Below, piece after piece: positions 1 through 7,893 of a stretch of DNA of 64,000 bases. Origin of the DNA: Thalassotalea marina (GTDB taxonomy: Bacteria > Pseudomonadota > Gammaproteobacteria > Enterobacterales > Alteromonadaceae). Location: contig NZ_BNCK01000006.1 of assembly GCF_014656435.1 (NCBI RefSeq), positions 188,001 to 252,000 on the forward strand, read 5' to 3'. The translations under genes were made by a program, and so were the position numbers. The notes beneath the pieces were generated by a model. It saw nothing but the letters and a program-made list of their open reading frames with translations. It was not told the DNA's origin and ran no database searches. The first letter of the stretch is position 1, and each line of letters starts with the position of its first letter.

Positions 1-330
1 CATGTTGTAACCTATGACCAAGATTTACCACTAATTAGACAGTACTTTGACCGAGTATTTAATACCAGATGTAGCTCAAACGTGATTGCCATCTGTCCTG
101 ATATCCGTGCCATCGCTAGCCTAATAAGGGCAGGTATTGGCTATTCTGTATTACCTGATTATTTATGTCGCGACCATATCAAAACTGGTGAATTGATCCA
201 ACTTGGCCCAATCGGACCTGAAAACAACATCTATTTAGTGTGGAAAAAAGGCGCGTTGAAACATCCAAGAATCGCCTTCGCCAAAGACGTGATATCAGCC
301 TTTGCCAACCTCAATTATTTATCAAATTGA
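1..330 (+). CDS. LysR-family transcriptional regulator, C-terminal part (5' end outside window)
   Basis: The frame is open from base 1, so the gene begins before the window. The visible ~109 residues match the end of a LysR substrate-binding domain: a helix with DIRAIASLIRAGIGYSVLPDYLC, which is the typical 'G-G-I-x-x-LP' effector-domain stretch, then a strand region ending in a W-K-K-G segment and a final helix. The DNA-binding domain is not visible, so target and effector cannot be inferred. The gene converges with the thioesterase gene downstream. The family call is secure, the specific role unknown. Confidence 0.8.
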   Translation, partial: HVVTYDQDLPLIRQYFDRVFNTRCSSNVIAICPDIRAIASLIRAGIGYSVLPDYLCRDHIKTGELIQLGPIGPENNIYLVWKKGALKHPRIAFAKDVISAFANLNYLSN

Positions 331-413
331 ATGCGCTGCTACCAGTAACTTTCGATTAAGCTTTAAAAAGCTGCCAATTACCACCAAGGTAAACTAGCAG
401 CTCAGATAGGGTT

Positions 414-824
414 TTATAAATTTAAGGTTTTGATTTCGTTTTTGGTTTGTTGCTCAAGCTCTTCAAGCGTTTTGCCATGTGGTGCAGGTTGACCTGTTTC
501 AGGATCAATTTGTACAAAAACGATATCATCTGCTTGGCAGATGGTTTTTTTGGTGATTTTATTGCGAACAAGACAAGAAACGGTGATCGATGTTCGACCC
601 ACTTTGGTTGTCTCCAAACCAAACTCAACCACATCACCTTGCATTGCTGGTGCTTCAAATGAAATTTCACCAATATGCTTAGTGACTAAGTAGTTTGTTT
701 CAAGCTGACAAATGGCGTAAATTGCCGCTTCTTCGTCAATCCATTGTAACGCTCTGCCACCAAATAAGGATAAACCGTAATTCAAATCACTTGGCATCAC
801 CAGGCGTCTTGATAAAAATCGCAT
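414..824 (-). CDS. Hotdog-fold acyl-CoA thioesterase (YciA/BFIT type)
   Basis: A 136-residue single hotdog domain. It opens with a PSDLNYGLSLFGGRALQWIDE segment, the family's characteristic helix in which an Asn/Asp near 'N-x-x-G-x-x-F-G-G' and the following D-E contribute to the active site. The mid-region EISFEAPAMQGDVVEFGLE and the VGRTSITV strand are typical of acyl-CoA thioesterases. The expected reaction is hydrolysis of acyl-CoA to a free fatty acid plus CoA in the cytoplasm. Length is normal for YciA-like proteins. Substrate chain length cannot be read from the sequence. It appears monocistronic and converges with the LysR gene. Confidence 0.85.
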   Translation of the reverse strand: MRFLSRRLVMPSDLNYGLSLFGGRALQWIDEEAAIYAICQLETNYLVTKHIGEISFEAPAMQGDVVEFGLETTKVGRTSITVSCLVRNKITKKTICQADDIVFVQIDPETGQPAPHGKTLEELEQQTKNEIKTLNL

Positions 825-935
825 ATATATACCCGTTTAAAAAATATCGACGCATTATACCTGATAGCAATGAAAATAAGAATTTATCTCACTTAGCTAC
901 AATAGATGTTCACTACATAGATTAACCTTGTTGAT

Positions 936-2198
936 TTATTCACTTTGGCTTTGCCATGTCTTTTGTAAATCTATATAGGCATCTAAGTTTGCAACTTGTT
1001 GTTCGGTCGCCAGCACAATCGCTTTGTTTAACACTAGCATTGCTTTATCTTGCTGGTTAAGCTTTTTCATTAATTTAGCTGTTGCTAATTTTGCTTCCGC
1101 TGAATATGGCCAATCTTGTTGCCATCGGTTGGCAACCTGCAACGCTTGTTCTAATTTACCGGCACGCTCTAAACGAACACTCGTATGCCTAAGGTTGTTA
1201 ACGCTATTCCAACGATCGCCTCTGGGTAATACTGTAAAACCAACTTGCTCACTTAATGTTTGATAAAATGCATCTATATTAGCCAAGGTATTTCCTGGTT
1301 GAGCTTCTAAATGTCGGTACTTGGGCGCCCATAAAGATTCAGGGTATTGCAACTCAAACACATTCATTAACGTTTTAAGCAGTGCATCGTAATGGCGTTC
1401 ATTTTCAATACTAGCGACTTCTAACTGAAAGCCCGCTTTGGCTAAATCAGCTTTATACTGCTTAATTCGTTGATGGTTTTTAGCCGACAATTGATTTTTT
1501 TCAAGGTCATCATCAGCATCTGCTAAATATATTAGTGATTTATGTTTTATATTGTTCTTTTGCGGGAGGCTTGCAAGCTGTTCAATAATATCTACGTTTT
1601 TATCAAAGCCCATACCTATCATGTCACTCGACGCCAAAAATACATAATCACTAAAAAGATCACTGTCGTTTAACAAACTATAAAGTGGGTAAATTGAGCT
1701 ACCTGAAACACCAATGATCATTCGCTTGTCGTTTGCTCGGTATTGCTGGGTTAAGTAGGGCAATAATTCTTGTTTCATAAACTGATTAAACAATTCAGGT
1801 TTACCGTATCGATCGATTACTTCCCTGCTTGTCCACATACCATTTGTGTTTATTTCAGGATAATGGCCGCTGTAATTTAAGCTGATCACAATGGATTCTG
1901 GCATGCGTTCAAAACGAGAATAGAATTCAACAAGTCCTGTTACCGCATGAAAAAACTGATTGCCATGCGCACCATTAATAAAAATAACAGGGTAAGTATG
2001 TTGTTTAGATTGTAAATGATAGTGTTTAGGTAAATAGAGATTAAATGGAATATCTTCATCGAGTAACTTGGAATGAAATTTCCCCTGCTTAGCAATGGTA
2101 ATTTCACTCTCAAAAGTCACAGCATTGTTATTATTGGTTGTTGCTAAAGCGGTTGCACAAAAACAAGTAGCCGCCAATATTAAGTATATAAGTTTCAT
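936..2198 (-). CDS. Secreted alpha/beta-hydrolase (esterase D/Fes-like) with C-terminal TPR-like helices
   Basis: The start is set at the ATG at 2198 (420 residues) because it has an AGGG-type ribosome site about 10 nt upstream and opens directly into a signal peptide (MKLIYLILAATCFCATALA). A nine-codon longer frame from 2225 lacks a ribosome site. The body is a putative-esterase fold: an N-terminal 'YPVIFINGAHGN' segment, a nucleophile elbow GVSGSS around residue 165-170, and later D and H candidates (DADDD, ENERHYDALL). The last ~90 residues are helical and TPR-like (LEQALQVANRWQQDWPYSAEAKLATA). It is divergent from a membrane-bound wHTH regulator and may share its control. The substrate is unknown. 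Confidence 0.75.
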   Translation of the reverse strand: MKLIYLILAATCFCATALATTNNNNAVTFESEITIAKQGKFHSKLLDEDIPFNLYLPKHYHLQSKQHTYPVIFINGAHGNQFFHAVTGLVEFYSRFERMPESIVISLNYSGHYPEINTNGMWTSREVIDRYGKPELFNQFMKQELLPYLTQQYRANDKRMIIGVSGSSIYPLYSLLNDSDLFSDYVFLASSDMIGMGFDKNVDIIEQLASLPQKNNIKHKSLIYLADADDDLEKNQLSAKNHQRIKQYKADLAKAGFQLEVASIENERHYDALLKTLMNVFELQYPESLWAPKYRHLEAQPGNTLANIDAFYQTLSEQVGFTVLPRGDRWNSVNNLRHTSVRLERAGKLEQALQVANRWQQDWPYSAEAKLATAKLMKKLNQQDKAMLVLNKAIVLATEQQVANLDAYIDLQKTWQSQSE

Positions 2199-2275
2199 TT
2201 TTTTCAGCCCTATAGATAGACACATACAGTGTTTGCAAACTATTACCTAATCTTCATTAGTCGTCCTTTTTTTTG

Positions 2276-2308
2276 GCTGATTTTTCGCTGATTATTCACT
2301 GAAAACAT
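2276..2308 (+). promoter_or_regulatory. Three tandem 11-bp direct repeats, candidate operator of the wHTH regulator
   Basis: GCTGATTTTTC at 2276, GCTGATTATTC at 2287 and a weaker ACTGAAAACAT at 2298 follow one another without gaps, i.e. one helical turn apart. The third copy overlaps the -35 position of a good -10 box (TATACT, 2321-2326) in front of the regulator. OmpR/CadC-type winged helices generally bind head-to-tail direct repeats of about 10-11 bp, so autoregulation and control of the divergent esterase is a reasonable inference. Confidence 0.5.
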
Positions 2309-2320
2309 AAAGTTATAGCT

Positions 2321-2326
2321 TATACT
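2321..2326 (+). promoter_or_regulatory. Candidate -10 box of the CadC-like regulator gene
   Basis: TATACT matches five of six bases of the sigma-70 consensus. Seventeen bases upstream lies ACTGAA (2298-2303), a poor -35 that coincides with the last of three direct repeats, as expected for an activator-dependent promoter. Confidence 0.4.
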
Positions 2327-2418
2327 TACAATTAAAGTGTTAATTTACAGCTTCGCTATTTGCAAATTTATGTCATTCATTTAGCCTATAAGATAATAAT
2401 AAAAGCATAAGAAATAAT

Positions 2419-4599
2419 ATGAGCCCGCAATTCTACCTTGATAACTTTTATATCGATTGCAGCCGAAACTTGGTTATTGAACAACATAACGATGGCCAAC
2501 AAAAAGAGCAAAACCTGCCACCTAAAACCATTGAAGTGCTGTTTTACTTAGCCAGTCGTCAAGGTGAAGTGGTTAGTGTTGATGAATTGTTAGATCGGGT
2601 ATGGTCAGAAACAGTGGTTTCAAACAATTCATTACAACGCTGTATTGCACAATTGAGAAAAGCCTTTGGTGATGACAGTAAAAAACAAGCCTTCATAAAA
2701 ACACATGCAAAACGTGGTTATAGCTTGGAAGTAGCGGTTGTTTACCCGGAGGCAGTTAAAGTTGCTGTAGACAATGATAAAGCAAAACCGTATTTGCCAG
2801 AAAAAGAGGCTAATCAGCATAACGACGCAAATACCACCGATATTCAGATAACAGCGGCAACTTCTCATTCTTATAAAACAACAGCAGTTATCGTGTTTTC
2901 ATTGCTGTTCATTACTGTCATTATTTTTTATTTACATGATAGCGCAGACACATGGCAATATAACAAGCTCACACCATTAACTAGCCATGACAAAAAAGAA
3001 ACACATCCCCTATTTTCACCTGACGATAAATACATCACCTTTCATCGTTATGATGGCATGTGTGCCAACAACATTTGGGCAAAAGAGTTATCGACTGAGC
3101 GTGAGTTTCAATTAACACAAAGTACAGGATTTTATGGCGCGCATACCTTTGCTGAACAAGGCAATAAAATCGCATTTATGGCAAAAAACAATTGCTCAGG
3201 TGTTAGCGAACAAAGAGCCTGTTGGAGCTTGATGACCATAGATTTTCAACAAGCGCTAAATTCACCACAAGTACCTCAAACCGTTGCGACTTGTGATGAC
3301 GGAAAACTGAGCTCGCCCGTATGGTTAAACAACCAAGCAATTGCAGTGTTACGTACCAACGAAGGAAAAACCCGAGTTGCCAAATATCAAGCTGACGCTC
3401 CAGATGCCACCGACATTTATTCTCCCGATAATTTAACGCTTTACCATTTACTGCAAACAGAAAACCGCCAACAAATTGCAGCGTTAGCGTTTGATCAAAA
3501 CAATCAGCAGCAACTTATTTGGTTAGATAATACAGGGCAATTGCTCGAACAATTTCCTATACAGTTTCCAGAGTCAATCGCTGAAAGTCAGCTTCTAGAT
3601 GCTCGCTATGACGTTCAAGGTGAGCAGTTTATTTTTAGTTTAGGCAACACCCTTTACGCACTTAATTATCAAGGGCAAATTTCCAAACTTTCTACTTTAG
3701 CATTTAATCATATTTTTGGTGTACAAAAAGCCAACAAACATAATCGACTCACCGCCAGTCAGGGTTTTGTCGACGCCGATATCGCCATGGTTAACATCAA
3801 CATTCAAACAAATAAACCACCATTATTGGCGTCTGAATTAAATCAAACCGTATTGCCCTACCCGAGTATTTCTCGTTCAACGTTTAACGAACAACATGGT
3901 CAATTTCAGCCGAAAGGTCAAGCTATTGCATTTTACAGTGACAGAACCGGTGAGCAGCAGCTTTGGCTACAAAACAGTAATAATGAATTAACCAAGCTGA
4001 CCAAATTTAACAGCGGCGATTTGTTGTCACGCTTTGTATGGAGCCCTAACGGCGACAGTATGCTATTAGCTAAAAACGGTGTATTAACTCAGGTATTTCT
4101 CGATAAGAGCGAAAAAACAATCGCGTTAAACTTCCCCGTCACTGAAGTTTACCAATGGACAGACAAGCAACAGCTGTTGATCAAAGTGAGATTAAACGGC
4201 CAGCTAACTTTAATAAAACTAAACCTTAAAGACCTCAAACCTACAGTATTGCTTGCTCAAGAGGTGTTATGGGCACAACTAGCAAACAACGGCGTTTTAT
4301 ATTATTTAGATACTGAGCAGCAAATTTGGCAGCTACAGCTAACAGGTGCCAGCCCTGTCACGTCTTTGCGACACCAAGTTACAGGCTCAGTATTTTTAAT
4401 GCAAAACAATGACATTATCGGTATGAATGGCAAAGACGAATTGTGGCGATACCAAGTAATAACCGAAAAATTTCAGTTGTTAACGACAGTTGCACCACAA
4501 TTTAGCAGGCTAAGTGATATCAAACATCACAGTGTGTTGGGTACACAAATCGCCTCATCAAGAAAAGATATTGTCTTGCTAGAAAAGTCCAATGACTGA
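2419..4599 (+). CDS. CadC/ToxR-like membrane-anchored wHTH regulator with beta-propeller-like sensor
   Basis: 726 residues. Residues ~1-105 are an OmpR/PhoB-type winged helix (LPPKTIEVLFYLASRQGEVVS, then NSLQRCIAQLRKAFGDD and the wing FIKTHAKRGYSLEV). A charged linker follows, then one membrane span at about 152-172 (TTAVIVFSLLFITVIIFYL), then ~550 residues outside the membrane. That part carries repeated TolB/WD40-like blades such as HPLFSPDDKYITFHRYDG and WSPNGDSMLLAK. This is the one-component ToxR/CadC design: cytoplasmic DNA binding, periplasmic sensing. It is divergent from the esterase gene, the likeliest target. The ligand is unknown. The propeller assignment is from blade-like motifs only. 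Confidence 0.85.
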   Translation: MSPQFYLDNFYIDCSRNLVIEQHNDGQQKEQNLPPKTIEVLFYLASRQGEVVSVDELLDRVWSETVVSNNSLQRCIAQLRKAFGDDSKKQAFIKTHAKRGYSLEVAVVYPEAVKVAVDNDKAKPYLPEKEANQHNDANTTDIQITAATSHSYKTTAVIVFSLLFITVIIFYLHDSADTWQYNKLTPLTSHDKKETHPLFSPDDKYITFHRYDGMCANNIWAKELSTEREFQLTQSTGFYGAHTFAEQGNKIAFMAKNNCSGVSEQRACWSLMTIDFQQALNSPQVPQTVATCDDGKLSSPVWLNNQAIAVLRTNEGKTRVAKYQADAPDATDIYSPDNLTLYHLLQTENRQQIAALAFDQNNQQQLIWLDNTGQLLEQFPIQFPESIAESQLLDARYDVQGEQFIFSLGNTLYALNYQGQISKLSTLAFNHIFGVQKANKHNRLTASQGFVDADIAMVNINIQTNKPPLLASELNQTVLPYPSISRSTFNEQHGQFQPKGQAIAFYSDRTGEQQLWLQNSNNELTKLTKFNSGDLLSRFVWSPNGDSMLLAKNGVLTQVFLDKSEKTIALNFPVTEVYQWTDKQQLLIKVRLNGQLTLIKLNLKDLKPTVLLAQEVLWAQLANNGVLYYLDTEQQIWQLQLTGASPVTSLRHQVTGSVFLMQNNDIIGMNGKDELWRYQVITEKFQLLTTVAPQFSRLSDIKHHSVLGTQIASSRKDIVLLEKSND

Positions 4600-4609
4600 T
4601 CCTGAGGAG

Positions 4610-5086
4610 CTAATCTGTATAAGTATATACTTGAATATTTTTTGCTGATTGCAATATTTTCATTATTTTAGACTGGCTTGCTATGTGTCCGTCTCCGCCG
4701 ATAGATGCTAACATGTCGTTGTCAATATCATGGTAAAACGCCACATATGGCTGAGTGAACTCAATAACCTTGGTAACTTGTTTCATTTGTGCAATAGATA
4801 CATCAGGCTTAATAATCGGCTTAATATAATGCCTTAGTGTAGACAAGTCGTGTTCAGTTAATTCTATTTCTGTGGCAATTTTCAAGTAGTTAAAAACTTC
4901 TTGTTGCGTTAAATAACGCTGATTTTGAGTATCGTATATAAACAAAGCGGGAAAACTTAAACCAGCTTTACTTTCCTGCAATTGATAAATCCGCTCAAGC
5001 TCTTTCGCATTAACGGTTACCTTTTCGGCATACGCATTCTGAACACTAAAACCCAACAGTAATACTAATAACGAAATAGATTTCAT
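4610..5086 (-). CDS. Small secreted protein, paralogue of the next gene (unknown function)
   Basis: I do not recognise a family. The ATG at 5086 is chosen over 5107 because AGGGAGGT lies just upstream and the product then starts at a clean signal peptide (MKSISLLVLLLGFSVQNAYA). The mature protein has ~138 residues and no cysteine or obvious catalytic motif. It aligns along its whole length with the neighbour at 5113-5586: LERIYQLQESKAGLSFPALFIYD versus LLNLYKLQQSEKSLPISGLYVYD, then a Y-L-x-x-Q motif, P-Y-x-x-x-Y-H near the middle, and a closing Q-x-A-x-x-x-x-V-Y. The pair is a tandem duplication and probably one transcript. Its end lies close to the end of the convergent regulator gene. Confidence 0.7.
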   Translation of the reverse strand: MKSISLLVLLLGFSVQNAYAEKVTVNAKELERIYQLQESKAGLSFPALFIYDTQNQRYLTQQEVFNYLKIATEIELTEHDLSTLRHYIKPIIKPDVSIAQMKQVTKVIEFTQPYVAFYHDIDNDMLASIGGDGHIASQSKIMKILQSAKNIQVYTYTD

Positions 5087-5112
5087 GTTTACCTCCCTTT
5101 TGTACATTTCAA

Positions 5113-5586
5113 CTATTGAAACTTATAAACATTAACGCTTTCAGCTTGTTGTAATACAGACAGAAACTTCTTTTCAGCTTCTGCAAAAGGTATTGCACTT
5201 TCACCTAACATGGCTAACATTTCTTGACCAACATTGTGGTAAATCACTAAATAAGGCTTATCAAACATAATATTGCTTGATACGGCTTTAATTTGCTCTT
5301 TTGAAATATCAGTTTTTTCTATCGCTTTTGATAAGTTTTTCATCATTTTTAGCTGTTTTTCAGAAAGCGAATGTTGAGCGATTTGTTGGATCCAAACCTC
5401 AGCTTGTTGCTTGGATAAGTAGTGTTGTTTCTCTGAGTCATACACGTAAAGCCCAGAGATAGGCAGAGATTTTTCAGACTGTTGTAACTTGTATAGATTA
5501 AGCAATTCTTGAGTTAGCGTTTTTACTTCCCCAGCTAACGCTACTTGGCTTATTAACAATATTAATCCGCTTATTATTATTTTCAT
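5113..5586 (-). CDS. Small secreted protein, first of a paralogous pair (unknown function)
   Basis: 157 residues with an N-terminal signal peptide (MKIIISGLILLISQVALA). It is the same length as the downstream copy (158) and clearly homologous to it. Predicted to be mixed helix and strand and periplasmic or secreted. It is transcribed away from the 37-codon ORF and ABC exporter that begin at 5849, across a 262-nt divergent promoter region. A partnership with the exporter is possible but rests only on position. An AGGAAAT-type ribosome site precedes the ATG. Confidence 0.7.
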   Translation of the reverse strand: MKIIISGLILLISQVALAGEVKTLTQELLNLYKLQQSEKSLPISGLYVYDSEKQHYLSKQQAEVWIQQIAQHSLSEKQLKMMKNLSKAIEKTDISKEQIKAVSSNIMFDKPYLVIYHNVGQEMLAMLGESAIPFAEAEKKFLSVLQQAESVNVYKFQ

Positions 5587-5769
5587 GTTATTTCCTTATA
5601 GAGTGTCACTATTGCTTTTAATATTTTGATAGGTGTTTAAAGACTCGATTAACCTGTTGCTTTCACACCATGTAAAAAGCACATTTTTTAACCTACACAA
5701 GTTTGCATTATTATGTCAACTAATGTCTTCGTACAATGAAATAATAATATTTACAGTTTAAAAATTGCT

Positions 5770-5798
5770 TGAAACTTAATCATTTGTCCGATATGTTT
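5770..5798 (+). promoter_or_regulatory. Candidate sigma-70 promoter of the small-ORF/ABC exporter operon
   Basis: TTGAAA (5770-5775), a 17-nt spacer and TATGTT (5793-5798) give a plausible promoter with an mRNA start near 5805, about 45 nt before the 37-codon ORF. It is the best hexamer pair I see in this divergent region. No operator-like repeat is evident beside it. Confidence 0.4.
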
Positions 5799-5848
5799 TT
5801 TAGACCTACGAGGAGTTTACTAGGTTTAAAATCATGACAAGGACTGAT

Positions 5849-5962
5849 ATGAATTACAAAAATTTTAAAACACTTTCCGTAGCTTTCACCCCAGTTCCAA
5901 AGCACATAACTCAATGTAAAACATCAGATTTAATTTACTTAAACGCCTTAATGAATAGTTGA
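5849..5962 (+). CDS. 37-residue small ORF, translationally coupled to the HlyD adaptor gene
   Basis: ATG at 5849 follows an AAGGA ribosome site (5839-5843, 5-nt spacing). The stop TGA at 5960-5962 overlaps the ribosome site of the next gene, whose ATG is at 5971. This arrangement is hard to get by chance and argues for a real translated ORF. An in-frame ATG at 5834 would add five residues but lacks a ribosome site. The peptide begins MNYKNFKTLSVAFTPVP, contains one cysteine (C23) and ends LIYLNALMNS. It has no signal peptide, no Gly-Gly leader site and no membrane span. It could be an exported peptide, a modified-peptide precursor or a translational leader. No maturation enzyme is visible nearby. 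Confidence 0.55.
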   Translation: MNYKNFKTLSVAFTPVPKHITQCKTSDLIYLNALMNS

Positions 5963-5970
5963 GGTGTGAC

Positions 5971-7176
5971 ATGTTTAGCATTCCAGAAGATAAAAAATTA
6001 TCGATTAAATACCCTGTAATATTTACGACAGCAATTGTAATAAGTGTTTCAGTTTGGGCGATTTTTTTTCGTCACTCATCAATAGATGAACAACAAACAC
6101 ATCAAGTATTTAAGGGCGATTTGGTTGAAGAGATCCGCGCGCATGGCAAGTTAAAAGCCAATACCCGTAACAGTTTAATTGCACTTTCATCTGGCATGAT
6201 TGAAGAAATTACCTTAAAGCCAGGGGCAAATGTGGTGAAAGGCCAGCCAATCATTAAGTTATTCAATCCTAAACTTAACCGACAGGTCGAGGAAGCTAAG
6301 CTGCAACTACTTGAAGAACAATCCAATATCGATGCCTTAAAAACTGAGCTTAATCAAGCCTATTGGCAGCAAGAATCCAGTATCGATATCGCTCAATCTG
6401 ATCTAAGCATTTTAAAAGCTGATTTAGATGCTAAAACTCAGTTACATGAGAAGAACATCATTTCCAAGTTAGATTTACACAAAGCTAAAATGGCGTATGA
6501 AAATCAAAAGCTAAAAATACAAGTGGCTAAAAACAAACTGATTTCTATGGAGAAAATCAATAAAGCCAATTTAACTTCACATCAATACAAGTTACAGCGA
6601 GTTACTAGCCAACTAGAGATGTTAAAAAAAGACTTAGCTAATTTGGTGATCACAGCCCCTATTGACGGCATTGTATTGCAATTAAATGATAACTTAGAAA
6701 TTGGCCAACAAATTGCCGAAGGTGTGCTGCTCGGCATGATAGTTGATAACAGTGACTTGTACGGAGAAATGACCATAAGCGCAAGTCAGGCTGATAAACT
6801 TCAAATAGAACAGTCTATTGCTATTAATATTCGAGGAGACCACTACCCGGCCAGCATCAGCAGAATTTCGCCCAATGTTAACAATGGTGAATTGGAATTC
6901 GACGTGGTATTTGAGCGCCCTTTACCACAACATATTTTACCCAATACCGACGTGTCCGGCAGCTTACAAGTTACCTTAGCCAATAGCACATTATTAGCCA
7001 ATCGTATGCCCGCAGTTAATCGCCCCTACAGTTATTACGACTTGTGGGTGATGAACAATGGCGAAGATACTATGACAAAAACACAGATTCAAATTGGTGC
7101 CATTACCACCAATCATATGGAGATTTTAACTGGCGCAAAAGAAAGCCAATTATTGATGATACCGGCCAACAATTAA
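5971..7176 (+). CDS. HlyD/MacA-family periplasmic adaptor of an ABC exporter
   Basis: 401 residues from ATG 5971, chosen because GAGGTG lies 4-5 nt upstream; the frame extends upstream through a TTG without a ribosome site. One N-terminal anchor (residues ~14-34, YPVIFTTAIVISVSVWAIFF), then a split lipoyl half (ALSSGMIEEITLKPGANVVKGQPIIKL) and a long coiled-coil hairpin (~100-220). The second lipoyl half follows (LVITAPIDGIVLQL), then a beta-barrel domain. It should bridge the inner-membrane permease to an outer-membrane channel of TolC type; no TolC gene is in the window. It is followed after 9 nt by the ATPase gene. Confidence 0.9.
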   Translation: MFSIPEDKKLSIKYPVIFTTAIVISVSVWAIFFRHSSIDEQQTHQVFKGDLVEEIRAHGKLKANTRNSLIALSSGMIEEITLKPGANVVKGQPIIKLFNPKLNRQVEEAKLQLLEEQSNIDALKTELNQAYWQQESSIDIAQSDLSILKADLDAKTQLHEKNIISKLDLHKAKMAYENQKLKIQVAKNKLISMEKINKANLTSHQYKLQRVTSQLEMLKKDLANLVITAPIDGIVLQLNDNLEIGQQIAEGVLLGMIVDNSDLYGEMTISASQADKLQIEQSIAINIRGDHYPASISRISPNVNNGELEFDVVFERPLPQHILPNTDVSGSLQVTLANSTLLANRMPAVNRPYSYYDLWVMNNGEDTMTKTQIQIGAITTNHMEILTGAKESQLLMIPANN

Positions 7177-7185
7177 GGATAAAAA

Positions 7186-7884
7186 ATGCACGAAGCAACA
7201 AGAAAAATAATCAGTGTACAAAATCTAAGTAAAAGTTTTGCTCAAACAGGCCAACCGCTAAACGTATTGCACCAAGTTAATATGGATGTGTTTGAACGAG
7301 ATATGTTGGCCATTGTTGGGCCTTCTGGCAGCGGTAAATCTACATTGTTGTCTTTGTTAGGCCTACTCGATGAGCCAAGCAGTGGACACTACATGTTATG
7401 TAATAGCAATGTAGAAACGTTAAGTAATTATCAAAAAAGCCGACTGCGCAACGAAAACATTGGTTGGGTATTTCAAAACTTTAACCTGATTGAAGACATG
7501 ACAGTGGCAGAAAATATTCAATTACCACTACGATTTAATAAAAATATTGCCAAAGCTGAATATGCCAAACGTACCACTGACGTGTTAGCAAAAGTAGGGT
7601 TACCGGACAAAGCCAATGCCTACCCAGCGCAACTTTCAGGAGGTCAACAGCAACGAATATCAATTGCACGCGCTCTAGTCACTCAACCAGATATTTTATT
7701 GTGTGACGAACCAACCGGTAATTTAGACAGTGAAAATTCAGCCGCTATCATGGCATTGTTTAAGTCACTTAACGACAGTGGTGTAACCATAGTGATCATT
7801 ACCCACAGTGATGACGTTGCCAACGACTGCCACCAAATCTATCAAATGAAAGATGGTCACCTATCGAAAAAGTTTAACGCATAA
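7186..7884 (+). CDS. ABC transporter ATPase, LolD/MacB type
   Basis: 232 residues with all the expected motifs: Walker A GPSGSGKST (45-53), Q-loop in VFQNFNLIEDMTV (~95-107), signature LSGGQQQR (150-157), Walker B ILLCDEP (170-176) and the switch histidine in ITHSDD near 210. The 'NFNLI' segment and length are typical of the MacB/LolD/FtsE branch that drives permeases with large periplasmic domains by mechanotransmission. It lies between adaptor and permease genes with 9-nt gaps, clearly one operon. The specific substrate cannot be deduced. Confidence 0.95.
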   Translation: MHEATRKIISVQNLSKSFAQTGQPLNVLHQVNMDVFERDMLAIVGPSGSGKSTLLSLLGLLDEPSSGHYMLCNSNVETLSNYQKSRLRNENIGWVFQNFNLIEDMTVAENIQLPLRFNKNIAKAEYAKRTTDVLAKVGLPDKANAYPAQLSGGQQQRISIARALVTQPDILLCDEPTGNLDSENSAAIMALFKSLNDSGVTIVIITHSDDVANDCHQIYQMKDGHLSKKFNA

Positions 7885-7893
7885 GGATTTGCT

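Noticed and set aside
2198-2225. Longer start of the esterase at 2225
   Set aside because: No ribosome site upstream, and the extra nine residues would disrupt a good signal peptide.
5849-5962. Class II bacteriocin/Gly-Gly leader peptide
   Set aside because: No Gly-Gly or similar cleavage site, and the ATPase lacks a peptidase C39 domain, so that specific pathway is not supported.
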